Assembly (NCBI RefSeq): GCF_011369485.1
Contig: NZ_VXCA01000027.1
Location: 248,001-312,000 of the forward strand
Length of the DNA: 64,000 bases
Direction of reading: 5' to 3'
Origin: Pseudomonas atagonensis
GTDB lineage: Bacteria; Pseudomonadota; Gammaproteobacteria; Pseudomonadales; Pseudomonadaceae
The first letter of the stretch is position 1. Each line of letters opens with the position of its first letter. Positions 1 to 8,232 of this stretch are shown here, piece by piece. The notes beneath the pieces were generated by a model that saw only the letters and a program-made list of their open reading frames with translations, was not told the DNA's origin and did no database searches. The translations under genes were made by a program, and so were the position numbers.

Positions 1-1
1 A

Positions 2-661
2 CTGGCATTGCTGGCCTTGCTGTTCTGGCGAGCGCAACGTGCCGATGTGCAGACTGCACCGAGTACCAAAGCGCGCAACGAAGCCTTTTTCAGCCATCGC
101 CGCGCCTGGCTGCTGGCGATTTTTTTCGGCCTCGGTACAGCGTCCTACACCTGCGTACTCGCCTGGCTGGCGCCGTATTACGTCGAGAAAGGCTGGAGCG
201 AACAACATGCCGGGCTGTTGCTGGGATTTCTTACCGCGATGGAAGTCATTTCCGGACTGCTAGTGCCAGCCATCGCCAATCGCCGCCGGGATCGGCGCGG
301 GGTGTTAGCGACGCTGCTGGTATTGATCATCGCCGGGTTCTGCGGTCTCATTCTCAGCCCGCAGCACCTCAGTCTGTTGTGGCCGGGCCTGTTGGGTCTG
401 GGCATTGGTGGCTTGTTTCCGATGAGCCTGATCGTCTCGCTCGATCACCTCGACAACCCGCAACGCGCTGGAGGCCTGACCGCGTTCGTGCAAGGTATCG
501 GCTACCTGATTGCCGGGCTCTCGCCGCTGCTGGCCGGAATGATCCGCGATCAACTGGGCAGTTTCGAATGGGCCTGGTGGTCGCTGACGTTTGTGATGGT
601 GGTCATGCTGCTGATCGTCCTGCGCTTTGATCCGCGCCATTACACACGACATTTTCAGTGA
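2..661 (+). CDS. CynX/NimT-type MFS transporter, C-terminal part
   Basis: The frame is open from the first bases of the window, so the 5' end and true start lie outside it. The visible 219 or so residues hold about six hydrophobic segments separated by short basic loops (for example NRRRDRR and a FDPRHYTRHF tail). This fits the C-terminal half of a 12-segment major facilitator carrier in the inner membrane. The spacing and wording of the helices resemble the CynX/NimT group (cyanate or nitroimidazole carriers), but the substrate cannot be read from half a protein. It is followed by 196 bases without a gene before the next coding sequence. Confidence 0.8.
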   Translation: MALLALLFWRAQRADVQTAPSTKARNEAFFSHRRAWLLAIFFGLGTASYTCVLAWLAPYYVEKGWSEQHAGLLLGFLTAMEVISGLLVPAIANRRRDRRGVLATLLVLIIAGFCGLILSPQHLSLLWPGLLGLGIGGLFPMSLIVSLDHLDNPQRAGGLTAFVQGIGYLIAGLSPLLAGMIRDQLGSFEWAWWSLTFVMVVMLLIVLRFDPRHYTRHFQ

Positions 662-857
662 TGGTCGTGCCCCATACCTGAAGGCCTCTGGCCATGTTTT
701 GCCGGTTTGATGGCTGACGTCGTATTGCTAAAAGTTTCTGTCCCACAACTGTCCGTGAAATGTCCTACAGGGCTTTGTCCTGGCACCATCGTTCCGTTAG
801 GATCGTTCGCACACGTTTGCGCGGATTCAGCGCAAGGAGCACAGCGAGACAGAACGG

Positions 858-1793
858 ATGCTGAACAGTAACTTGCTTAGAAAGCTCGACATGCAGGACC
901 TCATGGTGTTTATCGCCGTGTATGAGCAAAGCAGCGTCACGGAGGTGTCGGAAACGCTGTTCGTCAGCCAGTCCACCGTCAGTTACTGCCTGAAAAAACT
1001 GCGCACCAGTTTCGAAGATGAACTGTTCATCAACACCCGCACCGGCATGCGCCCGACCTACAAGGCCAGCAGCATGTACGGACACGTGGTGAAAATTCTC
1101 GAAAACATCAATCTTTGCCACGCCGGCGCCCCCGCGTTCGACCCGACCCTGCAACCGGTGACCTTCAATATCTGCGCGCCGGAGTACTTCGAGCAATTGG
1201 TGCTGCCGCGCCTGTTGAAGCGCTTCGACTTCGATGATTTGCCGGTGATGGTCAACATGCACAAGTTTGAAACCGATGTGCCGGCCGATGAGTTGCGCGA
1301 CGGCACGCTTGATCTGGTGATCTGCTTCGGCCCTAACTTCCACCGCAATCACACCGACCTGAAATCACGCATGTTGCTGGAAGATGATCTGGTCTGCGTC
1401 TTCGACAAACGCGCGACACCACTGGAGCCGCGCCTGAGCCTGCAAGCGTTTACCGAGCGGCGACACGTGTTCCCGACGCCATGGACGTCCACCACAAACA
1501 TGGTCGATGGCTGGCTGGCGCGGCAAGCGCAGAAACGGCAGATCGTCGCGCGCTCCAACAGCTACAGCGCCGCGCTGAAGATGATCACCGGCACCGATTT
1601 CATCCTCACCCTGCCCCGGCGGATTCAGCGTTTGCTGACCAACGAAGCAGTGTTCAACCATTGCGAAGCACCGAACGGGCTGCCGGGCTTCACCCTCGAC
1701 ATGCAATGGAGCCAGAACGCCGATCAGAACAGCGCCAACGTCTGGCTTCGCGAGCAAGTAATCAAGACATGCAGCGAACTTGAAGCAGCCTGA
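858..1793 (+). CDS. LysR-family transcriptional regulator
   Basis: A 311-residue LysR-type regulator. The N-terminal winged helix-turn-helix (about residues 8-67) has the usual layout: MQDLMVFIAVYEQSSVTEVS, then SQSTVSYCLKKLR as recognition helix. The remaining ~230 residues form the periplasmic-binding-protein-like effector domain. The effector is unknown. The ATG has only a weak ribosome site (GAGACAGAACGG) upstream. It lies between the truncated transporter and a convergent CHMI-type isomerase gene, which ends three bases after this stop codon. It could control either neighbour; nothing in the sequence decides which. Confidence 0.93.
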   Translation: MLNSNLLRKLDMQDLMVFIAVYEQSSVTEVSETLFVSQSTVSYCLKKLRTSFEDELFINTRTGMRPTYKASSMYGHVVKILENINLCHAGAPAFDPTLQPVTFNICAPEYFEQLVLPRLLKRFDFDDLPVMVNMHKFETDVPADELRDGTLDLVICFGPNFHRNHTDLKSRMLLEDDLVCVFDKRATPLEPRLSLQAFTERRHVFPTPWTSTTNMVDGWLARQAQKRQIVARSNSYSAALKMITGTDFILTLPRRIQRLLTNEAVFNHCEAPNGLPGFTLDMQWSQNADQNSANVWLREQVIKTCSELEAA

Positions 1794-1796
1794 GTC

Positions 1797-2162
1797 CTAC
1801 ACGCCGATGGCGGTTTTGCTGTAGGACTCACGGTCGATGTCGAGTAGCTCGACACACAATTGCACTTCAACCCCGGCCGGCCATTCGCACAAGTCCTGCA
1901 ACACCGCCAGCAGGCTTTGCGACAGCTGCTTCTTGATCTCCGGCGAACGGCCACTGAGTAGCGCCAGCTTCACATGCACGAACGCCCGCTCCCCCATGGC
2001 CGTGCCGACCTTGAAGGTTTCGACTTTGACGGCGCGGCTCTTGATATCGAATTCCGCGGCAAACTGACCGGAACCCACCAGTGTATTGTTGAGCCGAATC
2101 AACGCCACGTCGGCATTCAGTTGCGGCAGGTTCGCGGTGTATTCCATGTGCAGGTGTGGCAT
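1797..2162 (-). CDS. 5-carboxymethyl-2-hydroxymuconate delta-isomerase family protein
   Basis: A 121-residue protein that starts MPHLHMEYTANL. CHMI proteins use the N-terminal proline, exposed after Met removal, as the catalytic base, and Pro-2 is present here. Length and fold-defining strands (RAVKVETFKVG, FVHVKLALLSGRS) fit the HpcD/tautomerase family. In the family the enzyme acts in homoprotocatechuate (4-hydroxyphenylacetate) meta-cleavage. No other gene of that pathway is visible here, so the physiological substrate is uncertain. It converges on the upstream LysR gene and lies downstream of a second LysR gene on the same strand, with a 63-base gap. Confidence 0.85.
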   Translation of the reverse strand: MPHLHMEYTANLPQLNADVALIRLNNTLVGSGQFAAEFDIKSRAVKVETFKVGTAMGERAFVHVKLALLSGRSPEIKKQLSQSLLAVLQDLCEWPAGVEVQLCVELLDIDRESYSKTAIGV

Positions 2163-2225
2163 TGACAGGCTCCAGTCTTCGGGCGCAAAAGCTGTAGATA
2201 TAACACAGGCAGTGACAGCCCCCTC

Positions 2226-3149
2226 TTAGGGAATCGGGGTCAGCGGCCGCTCGCTCATGAAGGCTTCCAGCCGGGAACGCAACCAACGCTCGGCAGGGTC
2301 GCTGTCGACATGACTGAGCCAGACCATCGACAGGTCGAGGGTCGGCGTCTTGAACGGGAACGGTTCCTTGAACAACAGCCCCGATGTGGCCATGGCCGCC
2401 GCGGTGTAATCCGGCAGGCTGGCGATCAGATCAGTACCGGCCAGCAGCGCCGGCAGCGCACTGTATTGCGGCACTGACAACACCACCTGACGGGTGCGGC
2501 CCAGCTCTGCCAGCCACTCATCGGCGAAGCCACTGACGTTGGCGGTGTGGGACACCAACACATGCGGACGCGCACAATATTCATCAAGCGTCAGCGGCGT
2601 ATCAGAGGCGTCGGCGCGCAGGATGCTCGGCTGAATGTGGCGCAGCAATTTGCGCTTGGCATTGGCCGGCAGACCACGGGTCTGACTGATGCCCACGGTG
2701 ATGTCGCCGGCAGCCAGCAAGTCGGGAATTCGCCAGTAATCGACGTGCTGCACGACAAATACGACGTTCGGCGCTTCCTGACGCAACGCGCGCAGCAAGG
2801 GCGGCAACAGGCCGAACTCGACATCATCCGACAGGCCGATGCGGAAGGTCATGGTGCTCACGGCAGGGTCGAAATCACGGGTCAGGCTCAGGGCCACCGA
2901 CAGCGAATCCAGCGCCGGTTTCAGATGACGAAAGATGTCTTCCGCGCGAGCCGTCGGCTCCATGCGGTGGCCGACACGGATAAACAGCGGATCATTGAGC
3001 ATTGTGCGCAAGCGATTGAGCGCCGAACTGATGGTCGGCTGGCCGAGAAACAGTTTCTCGGCGGCGCGAGTCACATTGCGTTCAAGCATCAAGGTCTCGA
3101 ACACCACCATCAGGTTGATGTCGGCCTTGCGTAGTTCATTGCGATTCAT
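2226..3149 (-). CDS. LysR-family transcriptional regulator
   Basis: A 307-residue LysR-type regulator. The N-terminal HTH is clear (DINLMVVFETLMLERNVTRA, then GQPTISSALNRLR). A substrate-binding-like domain runs from about residue 95 to the end. The start is an ATG at 3149. Its C-terminal end is 63 bases from the start of the CHMI-type isomerase gene, which is on the same strand, so the two may be co-transcribed. No effector can be inferred. Confidence is high for the family, none for the target. Confidence 0.93.
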   Translation of the reverse strand: MNRNELRKADINLMVVFETLMLERNVTRAAEKLFLGQPTISSALNRLRTMLNDPLFIRVGHRMEPTARAEDIFRHLKPALDSLSVALSLTRDFDPAVSTMTFRIGLSDDVEFGLLPPLLRALRQEAPNVVFVVQHVDYWRIPDLLAAGDITVGISQTRGLPANAKRKLLRHIQPSILRADASDTPLTLDEYCARPHVLVSHTANVSGFADEWLAELGRTRQVVLSVPQYSALPALLAGTDLIASLPDYTAAAMATSGLLFKEPFPFKTPTLDLSMVWLSHVDSDPAERWLRSRLEAFMSERPLTPIP

Positions 3150-3208
3150 CCATTGCCCCCCGATCCCCAGTCTGCGGGCAGTGTAGAAAGACCCGAGGGC
3201 TGGCGTCT

Positions 3209-3235
3209 ACGGGCCTGCGCGATGGGCAGGCCCGA
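3209..3235 (-). terminator. Candidate terminator hairpin after the glycan operon
   Basis: An inverted repeat with arms CGGGCCTG and CAGGCCCG lies just downstream of the DUF6311-like gene on the minus strand. No strong U-run follows, so it may be a weak terminator or a transcript-end stabiliser. Confidence 0.35.
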
Positions 3236-3252
3236 TGAGCATTCTGTCGCTG

Positions 3253-5358
3253 TCAATTCACTGTAAGTGCCTGCATGCCGATGGCCAGTTTGCGCGCATC
3301 CTTACTCATGCCCAGCTCACCAGGACTGATGGCATTGGCGTATTTGAATCGAATATTCAATACACCCTGACTCTCAATCCGCTGTTGCACATGCGCCGGC
3401 AGTTCGATGTTTAGCTGGTTCGCTTCCGGCTTGACCAGGCGGGTAGACAGCACTCGTTCATCATTGACGAAAATCTCCAGAGACTGCTCGGTGTGCCTGG
3501 GTGCCAGCAGCGCAGTGGTTTCCAGCAACAATGAATGCACCCTGGCGGTGGGTCGCAGAACGATTTGCGACTCGGCGCCCTCGGACCAGGTTCCCCAGGG
3601 TTCACTGAGGGACCAGCCTTTAGCAAGATAAACCGCCGCCTGACCGGTATTGTTGAAGACCATTCTTTCACCCTGCCTGACCGCCGGAATCAATGCCAAC
3701 GGATTCGTCGCCGGCAAAGTCGCACATTCGGTACAGCGCTTCCACCCCGGCGCCAAGACATTCAAACCGTCGATTCTGGCAAGCACATCGGTATCGCGAT
3801 TCAGGGTAAGGGCAGCTTGCAGCAAGGCGCGGTTATCCAGCACATAAAGGGTATCGGCCGCGTAACGCCCGGTATCGAGCATTTGCTCCGAGCGCGCTTG
3901 TGCCGTCTCGGTAGCGACGCTACTGACGCGTCCCAGGTAAACGGCATTGGTCGGCAAATGATGGTGGACCGCGTAGTCGGCCAGGATCATCCAGTGATCC
4001 GAGTAATTGCGCGGATGCAACCAGCGCACCGCCTGATAATGCTTCGCCGCTTGCTCCCAGAAAGGATCTGTCATCGGCGTGTCCCACTTGGCAGCCGGTG
4101 AGGTCATGAAGAAATTGCGCGACACCGCCCACCCGGATCGGGTATCGGCGACCTGAAGCACCAACGCAATGCCCAGCAGCACCAGCGCGGTACGCGAAGA
4201 GTGCCCGCGAACCACCAGGTAAAGAATGCCGAAAAGTGCGATGTACATCGCCGGCCAGATCATTCGCCCCGACCCGCGAAAAACCGTTGCCACGGCAACG
4301 ACCGCATCCGGTAGCGGAACCGAATATTCGAAAGCACCGATACCGATATTGTTAGAGAACGCAAAGATCGTCAGACACGCGAGGGCAAGCAAAAGCAAGG
4401 GATAGCGGCGGATCTTCGCACCAAGGCCTGTCGCCCCCTGCAGCCAAGGCACCAATGCGCAGATCAGCAGAAAAATTCCTCCCAACCCGAGGAATGCGAA
4501 CCCGTCACCATCCCCCGGCACACCCGGCATGTCCTGCAGGACGTAAGACCACACCCCCGGATCGAAAAGGGTCAAAACGTTAGCCCGATACAAGCCATAA
4601 CCCGTTAACGCCAGTCCGCCATCGCCGACACTGAAATAACCCGCTTGCCAACAACAGAAACTTACCAGCAGAAACAACCCGATCAACTCGATCACCGCCT
4701 TACCCGGCGTCAGCCACCGCTGCAGAGCCTTCCACGACAGGTCCGCGAGCCATATCAAAGCGATCATCGCCAATAGATAAGCGTGCACCAACGCTGCGCA
4801 AGCCAAAACCGCCCCCCACGCCAGATAACGCTTGGACGTAAACGGACGCAACGCCAGATAAAGTGCCGCCAATACCAGAAAATGGCCGCCGAGGGACAAG
4901 TGCACACCCATCCGGACAATCATCGCCGGAATGAACAGAAACAGCCCTGCCCCCAATAACCGTGCAGCCACATCGCGACTGAACAAGCCGATCAGTTTCC
5001 AGGCAAACCAGCTCTGCAGGATGAAACAGGTCAATAGCCACAGGCCGAAATACTGGAATGGCTCAGGCAACAGCGCCGAGAATGGCTTGAAGATAAACGC
5101 GAACAGTGGATTGGAGTCCGAGAAAATTATCCCGTTGCCTAACTCCAGTCCGTAGCTCGGATTGAGTCCCAGCGGAAAGGTCCATGGTGAATGCCGGAAA
5201 AACGCCCAGCCCATGTAATGGGTGGCGGGATCCCCATCTCCCAACCACGCAATATTCATCGGGTTCAATGCTCGCGGGCCTACCACGATGAAAAACGCGA
5301 GGATGCCCAAAAGGACAGGCAGCATCGCTGCCGCCCGACGAGTTGCTGAAAGCTTCAT
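3253..5358 (-). CDS. Large multi-pass membrane protein (DUF6311-like, probable GT-C type glycosyltransferase)
   Basis: About 701 residues from the ATG at 5358 (MKLSATRR), which overlaps the GtrA stop codon by four bases (ATGA). The frame is open further upstream but that part covers the GtrA gene. The first ~430 residues contain about ten membrane segments. The first periplasmic loop has GDPATHYMGW, FFRHSPW and PLGLNPSYG, the hallmark of DUF6311 proteins; an acidic motif in this loop is typical of polyprenyl-phosphate-sugar-dependent GT-C enzymes. The C-terminal ~270 residues are soluble and predicted periplasmic. I infer that it transfers the sugar supplied by the adjacent GtrB/GtrA-like pair onto a surface glycan. 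Donor and acceptor are unknown. Confidence 0.75.
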   Translation of the reverse strand: MKLSATRRAAAMLPVLLGILAFFIVVGPRALNPMNIAWLGDGDPATHYMGWAFFRHSPWTFPLGLNPSYGLELGNGIIFSDSNPLFAFIFKPFSALLPEPFQYFGLWLLTCFILQSWFAWKLIGLFSRDVAARLLGAGLFLFIPAMIVRMGVHLSLGGHFLVLAALYLALRPFTSKRYLAWGAVLACAALVHAYLLAMIALIWLADLSWKALQRWLTPGKAVIELIGLFLLVSFCCWQAGYFSVGDGGLALTGYGLYRANVLTLFDPGVWSYVLQDMPGVPGDGDGFAFLGLGGIFLLICALVPWLQGATGLGAKIRRYPLLLLALACLTIFAFSNNIGIGAFEYSVPLPDAVVAVATVFRGSGRMIWPAMYIALFGILYLVVRGHSSRTALVLLGIALVLQVADTRSGWAVSRNFFMTSPAAKWDTPMTDPFWEQAAKHYQAVRWLHPRNYSDHWMILADYAVHHHLPTNAVYLGRVSSVATETAQARSEQMLDTGRYAADTLYVLDNRALLQAALTLNRDTDVLARIDGLNVLAPGWKRCTECATLPATNPLALIPAVRQGERMVFNNTGQAAVYLAKGWSLSEPWGTWSEGAESQIVLRPTARVHSLLLETTALLAPRHTEQSLEIFVNDERVLSTRLVKPEANQLNIELPAHVQQRIESQGVLNIRFKYANAISPGELGMSKDARKLAIGMQALTVN

Positions 5359-5741
5359 CGATACGTCCAGAAATTGTGCAAAACAAAAGTGAATGCCGGA
5401 ATCGTCAGCGCCACGGCAGCGATTCCAAGCAGATAATGCAACCCGGCGATTTGCGCGGCCCAGGCAACAAACATCGCCAGCAGAAAACCGCCAGCCGACA
5501 CCAGCATGAAGCGCATCAGAGTCTTGCCATGCAGGCGCGCAGAGAAACTCCACGTCGTATTGATCACATAAGACACCACAGTCGCCACGGCAAAAGCCAC
5601 ACCATTGGCCAGCGGCGGTTGATCGGCGATAAGGTTGATGAACAACACCGCAACCAACGCATGCAGCGCAGTGACGAACAACCCGGTCACAGCGAAGCGC
5701 AAGCCACGCTGGATCAACGCGTTTTTTTCAGCCGATGTCAC
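5355..5741 (-). CDS. GtrA-family membrane protein (polyprenyl-phosphate sugar flippase)
   Basis: A 128-residue protein with four membrane helices, of the GtrA/DPMS family. Typical features are GLRFAVTGLFVTALHALVA in helix 1 and the FLLHNFWTYR-like C-terminus (FVLHNFWTYR). The frame extends upstream, but a GTG at 5741 overlaps the methyltransferase stop as GTGA, so translational coupling points to GTG as the start. GtrA proteins move bactoprenol-linked glucose across the inner membrane in O-antigen modification. The neighbours (GT2 enzyme and large membrane protein) are the partners expected for that role. Confidence 0.85.
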   Translation of the reverse strand: MTSAEKNALIQRGLRFAVTGLFVTALHALVAVLFINLIADQPPLANGVAFAVATVVSYVINTTWSFSARLHGKTLMRFMLVSAGGFLLAMFVAWAAQIAGLHYLLGIAAVALTIPAFTFVLHNFWTYR

Positions 5742-6448
5742 GGTTTGCGCGCCAGTACGAAAACACTCAGACCCGCCAGACGATTCATTCCCATCAAAGG
5801 CAATTCGAACGAGCACAGGGTCTTGAGAATGCCGTTCACCAATGGATGGTGGCGTTTGAGTTGTGAGCGTGGTGGCTGCGCCTGCGCGCCTTGTGGCAAC
5901 AGGCGAAGTGCCGCTGCGATCGGGAATACAGCGCCGAAATAGTAGGCGCCGCGCTGCACCGTCAAACCAGCGTCACGGGCCAATGTTTCGAACTGCGCCA
6001 AGGTGTAGCGACGTTTGTGTTCGAGGAAATCATCGTGCCCGCTCCAGAGAAACTGGAAGGCCGGCACAGTCATCAGAAAGCGGCTGCCGGACGGCACTTT
6101 ATCGACGTAAGTCTTGAGCAGACCAAGGTCGTCATCGACATGTTCGAGCACGTCCATCAGCAGCACGAGGTCGGCGTCAACGCTATCGATCCCTTGTCGG
6201 TAATGCACCGGTTTGCCGGCAGTACTGGCGTCAGAATCAGCGGGATAACTGATATCGACACACCAGGCTTCCTGCGCAGCGGTGTGTGTCAGCAAATGAT
6301 GTGAGAAAAAACCCGAGCCGGCGCCCACGTCGAGAATTCGCCTGATCGCCGTATCGCCCAGCAAACGAGTGGTTGCCGCCGCTTTCGAGCAGTAATACCA
6401 ATGCTCGCCAATGCCTTCGCCGAGGATGTCGGTTTCCTTGAGATCCAT
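5738..6448 (-). CDS. Class I SAM-dependent methyltransferase
   Basis: A 236-residue protein. SAM motif I is ILDVGAGSGFF (about residues 38-48); the motif near residue 95 (DLVLLMDVLEHVDDD) is typical of methyltransferase-11/23 type enzymes acting on small molecules or glycans. It lies between the GT2 glycosyltransferase (3-base gap) and GtrA (4-base overlap), so it is part of the same operon. A methyltransferase inside a gtr-type module suggests methylation of the transferred sugar, its lipid carrier form or the modified glycan; this is inference from position only. Confidence 0.85.
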   Translation of the reverse strand: MDLKETDILGEGIGEHWYYCSKAAATTRLLGDTAIRRILDVGAGSGFFSHHLLTHTAAQEAWCVDISYPADSDASTAGKPVHYRQGIDSVDADLVLLMDVLEHVDDDLGLLKTYVDKVPSGSRFLMTVPAFQFLWSGHDDFLEHKRRYTLAQFETLARDAGLTVQRGAYYFGAVFPIAAALRLLPQGAQAQPPRSQLKRHHPLVNGILKTLCSFELPLMGMNRLAGLSVFVLARKP

Positions 6449-6451
6449 GGG

Positions 6452-7402
6452 TCAGTCCTTGGGATCGTAGATACGCCGTACCAGAAAAACTGGCCGGCGT
6501 TTGGATTCGATATAGGTTCGACCGAGGTACTCACCGAGCACGCCGATGCCGATCAATTGCAGCCCGCCGAGGAAGGTCACGGCGACCATCAACGAGGCAT
6601 AACCGGGCATGTCGACACCGTGGATCAACGTGCGCACGACAATGAAAATGGCGAAGGCAAATGACACCAGCGACACCAGCGCCCCGATGTAAGTCCAGAT
6701 ACGCAGCGGTTCGGTGCTGAAACTGGTGATGCCTTCCAGGGCAAAATTCCACAGCCGCCAGCCGTTGAACTTGCTCTGCCCGGCCACACGCTCGGGACGC
6801 TCGTAATCGACATGGGTGGTACGAAATCCGACCCAGGCAAACAGGCCTTTCATAAAGCGCCGCGATTCCGGCAGGGTCAGCAAAGCATCGACCACACAGC
6901 GATCCATCAGGCGGAAATCGCCGACATTCTCGGGCAATGGCTGTTCGGCGATTTTGTTGTGCAAGCGGTAGAACCAATGAGCGGAAGTCTGCTTTGCCCA
7001 CGTATCGCTGCGGCGGCTGATGCGGTGCCCCAGCACCACTTCAAAGCCCTCACGCCAGCGCTCGATCATTTGCACAATGATTTCGGGCGGATCCTGAAGA
7101 TCCGCGTCGATCGGCACCACGATTTGCCCGGTAGCGACCTGCAAGCCTGCGGACAACGCTGCCTCTTTGCCGAAATTGCGGCTCAAATCGACGATGCGCA
7201 GGCGAGAATCGTGCTGCTGACATTCAAGCAGGCGCACGAGCGAGGCATCGGTGCTGCCGTCGTTGACGAACACCAACTCAAGATCGATCAACGGCTGCTG
7301 TTGAAAAACATCATTGATGCGCAGGAGAAACGTATCGAGACTGTCCTCTTCGTTAAAAACGGGGACCACCAGCGATAACGTCACTCGTGAGGCCTGTTGC
7401 AT
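6452..7402 (-). CDS. GT2 glycosyltransferase, DPM1/GtrB type
   Basis: About 316 residues from the ATG at 7402; a TTG five codons upstream is the other option. The GT-A domain (residues ~10-220) has LSLVVPVFNEEDSL, FVNDGSTD and PIDADLQDPPE, the last two carrying the nucleotide-sugar and metal ligands. Two membrane helices follow (IWTYIGALVSLVSFAFAIF; GYASLMVAVTFLGGLQLIGIG), as in GtrB and DesK-like polyprenyl-phosphate glycosyltransferases. Expected reaction: transfer of a sugar from a nucleotide donor to bactoprenyl phosphate on the inner leaflet. It is the first gene of the four-gene glycan operon. Confidence 0.9.
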   Translation of the reverse strand: MQQASRVTLSLVVPVFNEEDSLDTFLLRINDVFQQQPLIDLELVFVNDGSTDASLVRLLECQQHDSRLRIVDLSRNFGKEAALSAGLQVATGQIVVPIDADLQDPPEIIVQMIERWREGFEVVLGHRISRRSDTWAKQTSAHWFYRLHNKIAEQPLPENVGDFRLMDRCVVDALLTLPESRRFMKGLFAWVGFRTTHVDYERPERVAGQSKFNGWRLWNFALEGITSFSTEPLRIWTYIGALVSLVSFAFAIFIVVRTLIHGVDMPGYASLMVAVTFLGGLQLIGIGVLGEYLGRTYIESKRRPVFLVRRIYDPKD

Positions 7403-7695
7403 TCCATGCTCGGTCAAGTGAGTGCTCTTTCTTATTAGTGATTGCGGTCATCGAATGATTTTCGACGCCATGAGCCGTCCCCGTATTAAGCAATAGCACC
7501 AACAGCGATGCAAGAGCGAAAAAACGACGTTCCAGCCAATCACAAGGCCGTTCCCTGCGCTCTAGCCCGCGCCCTTCAGAAACATCCACGAACGATTGGA
7601 AACAAATCCTCGATGGCCAAAAAACAGCCCTGCGCTAGGCTTGCGTCAATGCGGCACACAGGCTGTCGCACAATCCATCGCATGGAGCGAACTGA
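7403..7695. other. Intergenic region between divergent glycan operon and yegP-like gene
   Basis: About 290 bases that must hold the promoter of the minus-strand glycan operon and of the plus-strand yegP-like gene. It is more AT-rich near 7425-7500. I see no convincing sigma-70 boxes, repeat or small gene. Confidence 0.4.
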
Positions 7696-7887
7696 ATGTA
7701 TTTCGAGATTTACAGGCAATCCAGAGGCACCCCGAGTTCCGGCCAGGGACAATGGCGCTGGAGATTGCGCGCGGGTAATCACGAGACCATCGCCAGCGGC
7801 GAGTCTTATGTGAACAAGGCGGATTGTTTGCACGTGATCGCGTTGATCAAGGCAGTGCAGGGTGAGACGCCGGTGAAGGAGATTTAA
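7696..7887 (+). CDS. YegP/DUF1508 family small protein
   Basis: A 63-residue protein, MYFEIYRQSRGT followed by GQWRWRLRAGNHETIASGESYVNKADCLHVI split over two beta strands and a helix. This is a single DUF1508 repeat: F-E-I-Y..., then W-R-L-x-A-x-N-x-E-x-I-A-x-G-E-x-Y. Members of the family are cytosolic and of unknown function. E. coli YegP has two repeats; this has one, as in many Pseudomonas homologues. It is a single gene followed by two hairpins. Confidence 0.85.
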   Translation: MYFEIYRQSRGTPSSGQGQWRWRLRAGNHETIASGESYVNKADCLHVIALIKAVQGETPVKEI

Positions 7888-7916
7888 GGGTTTTAGCGGA
7901 TAGCCCTTCTAGAACG

Positions 7917-7951
7917 AAAAAGCCTCGTAGGTTTTGATCTACGGGGCTTCG
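7917..7951 (+). terminator. Rho-independent terminator after the yegP-like gene
   Basis: Stem of GCCTCGTAG with CTACGGGGC around a short loop, 30 bases after the stop codon. The trailing U-run is short (GGCTTCGTT), so it is a moderate candidate. Confidence 0.5.
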
Positions 7952-8013
7952 TTGATGTTGCGAATTACGTGAAAAAGGAGCGCTCTCTTGCAAACACCTT
8001 TCCCAGGCACAAA

Positions 8014-8052
8014 CAAAAAAGCCCCGCAGCTTCTCAGCTACGGGGCTTTTTC
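8014..8052 (-). terminator. Bidirectional terminator after tRNA-Ser
   Basis: Strong hairpin AAGCCCCG...CGGGGCTT flanked by A6 and T5 runs. It lies 8 bases past the tRNA-Ser 3' end on the minus strand and could also stop plus-strand transcription. Confidence 0.8.
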
Positions 8053-8059
8053 TATGTAA

Positions 8060-8149
8060 TGGCGGAGAGATAGGGATTCGAACCCTAGGTACCGGTGAAG
8101 GTACAACGGATTTCGAATCCGTCCCATTCGGCCACTCTGGCATCTCTCC
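8060..8149 (-). tRNA. tRNA-Ser (anticodon CGA)
   Basis: On the minus strand the sequence begins GGAGAGATG and ends CATCTCTCC-type acceptor pairing, followed by G and an encoded CCA. It is 90 nt long with a long variable arm (class II), as expected for tRNA-Ser. The anticodon loop reads TTCGAAA, giving CGA, which decodes UCG. The T-loop GGTTCGAATCC is canonical. Confidence 0.97.
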
Positions 8150-8232
8150 AACGGCGCGCATCATAACAACACTTTTACCGAAAGCAAACCCTCTTTCGAA
8201 AATTTCTTCGTGCTATCAGATGCTTGCGTCGA

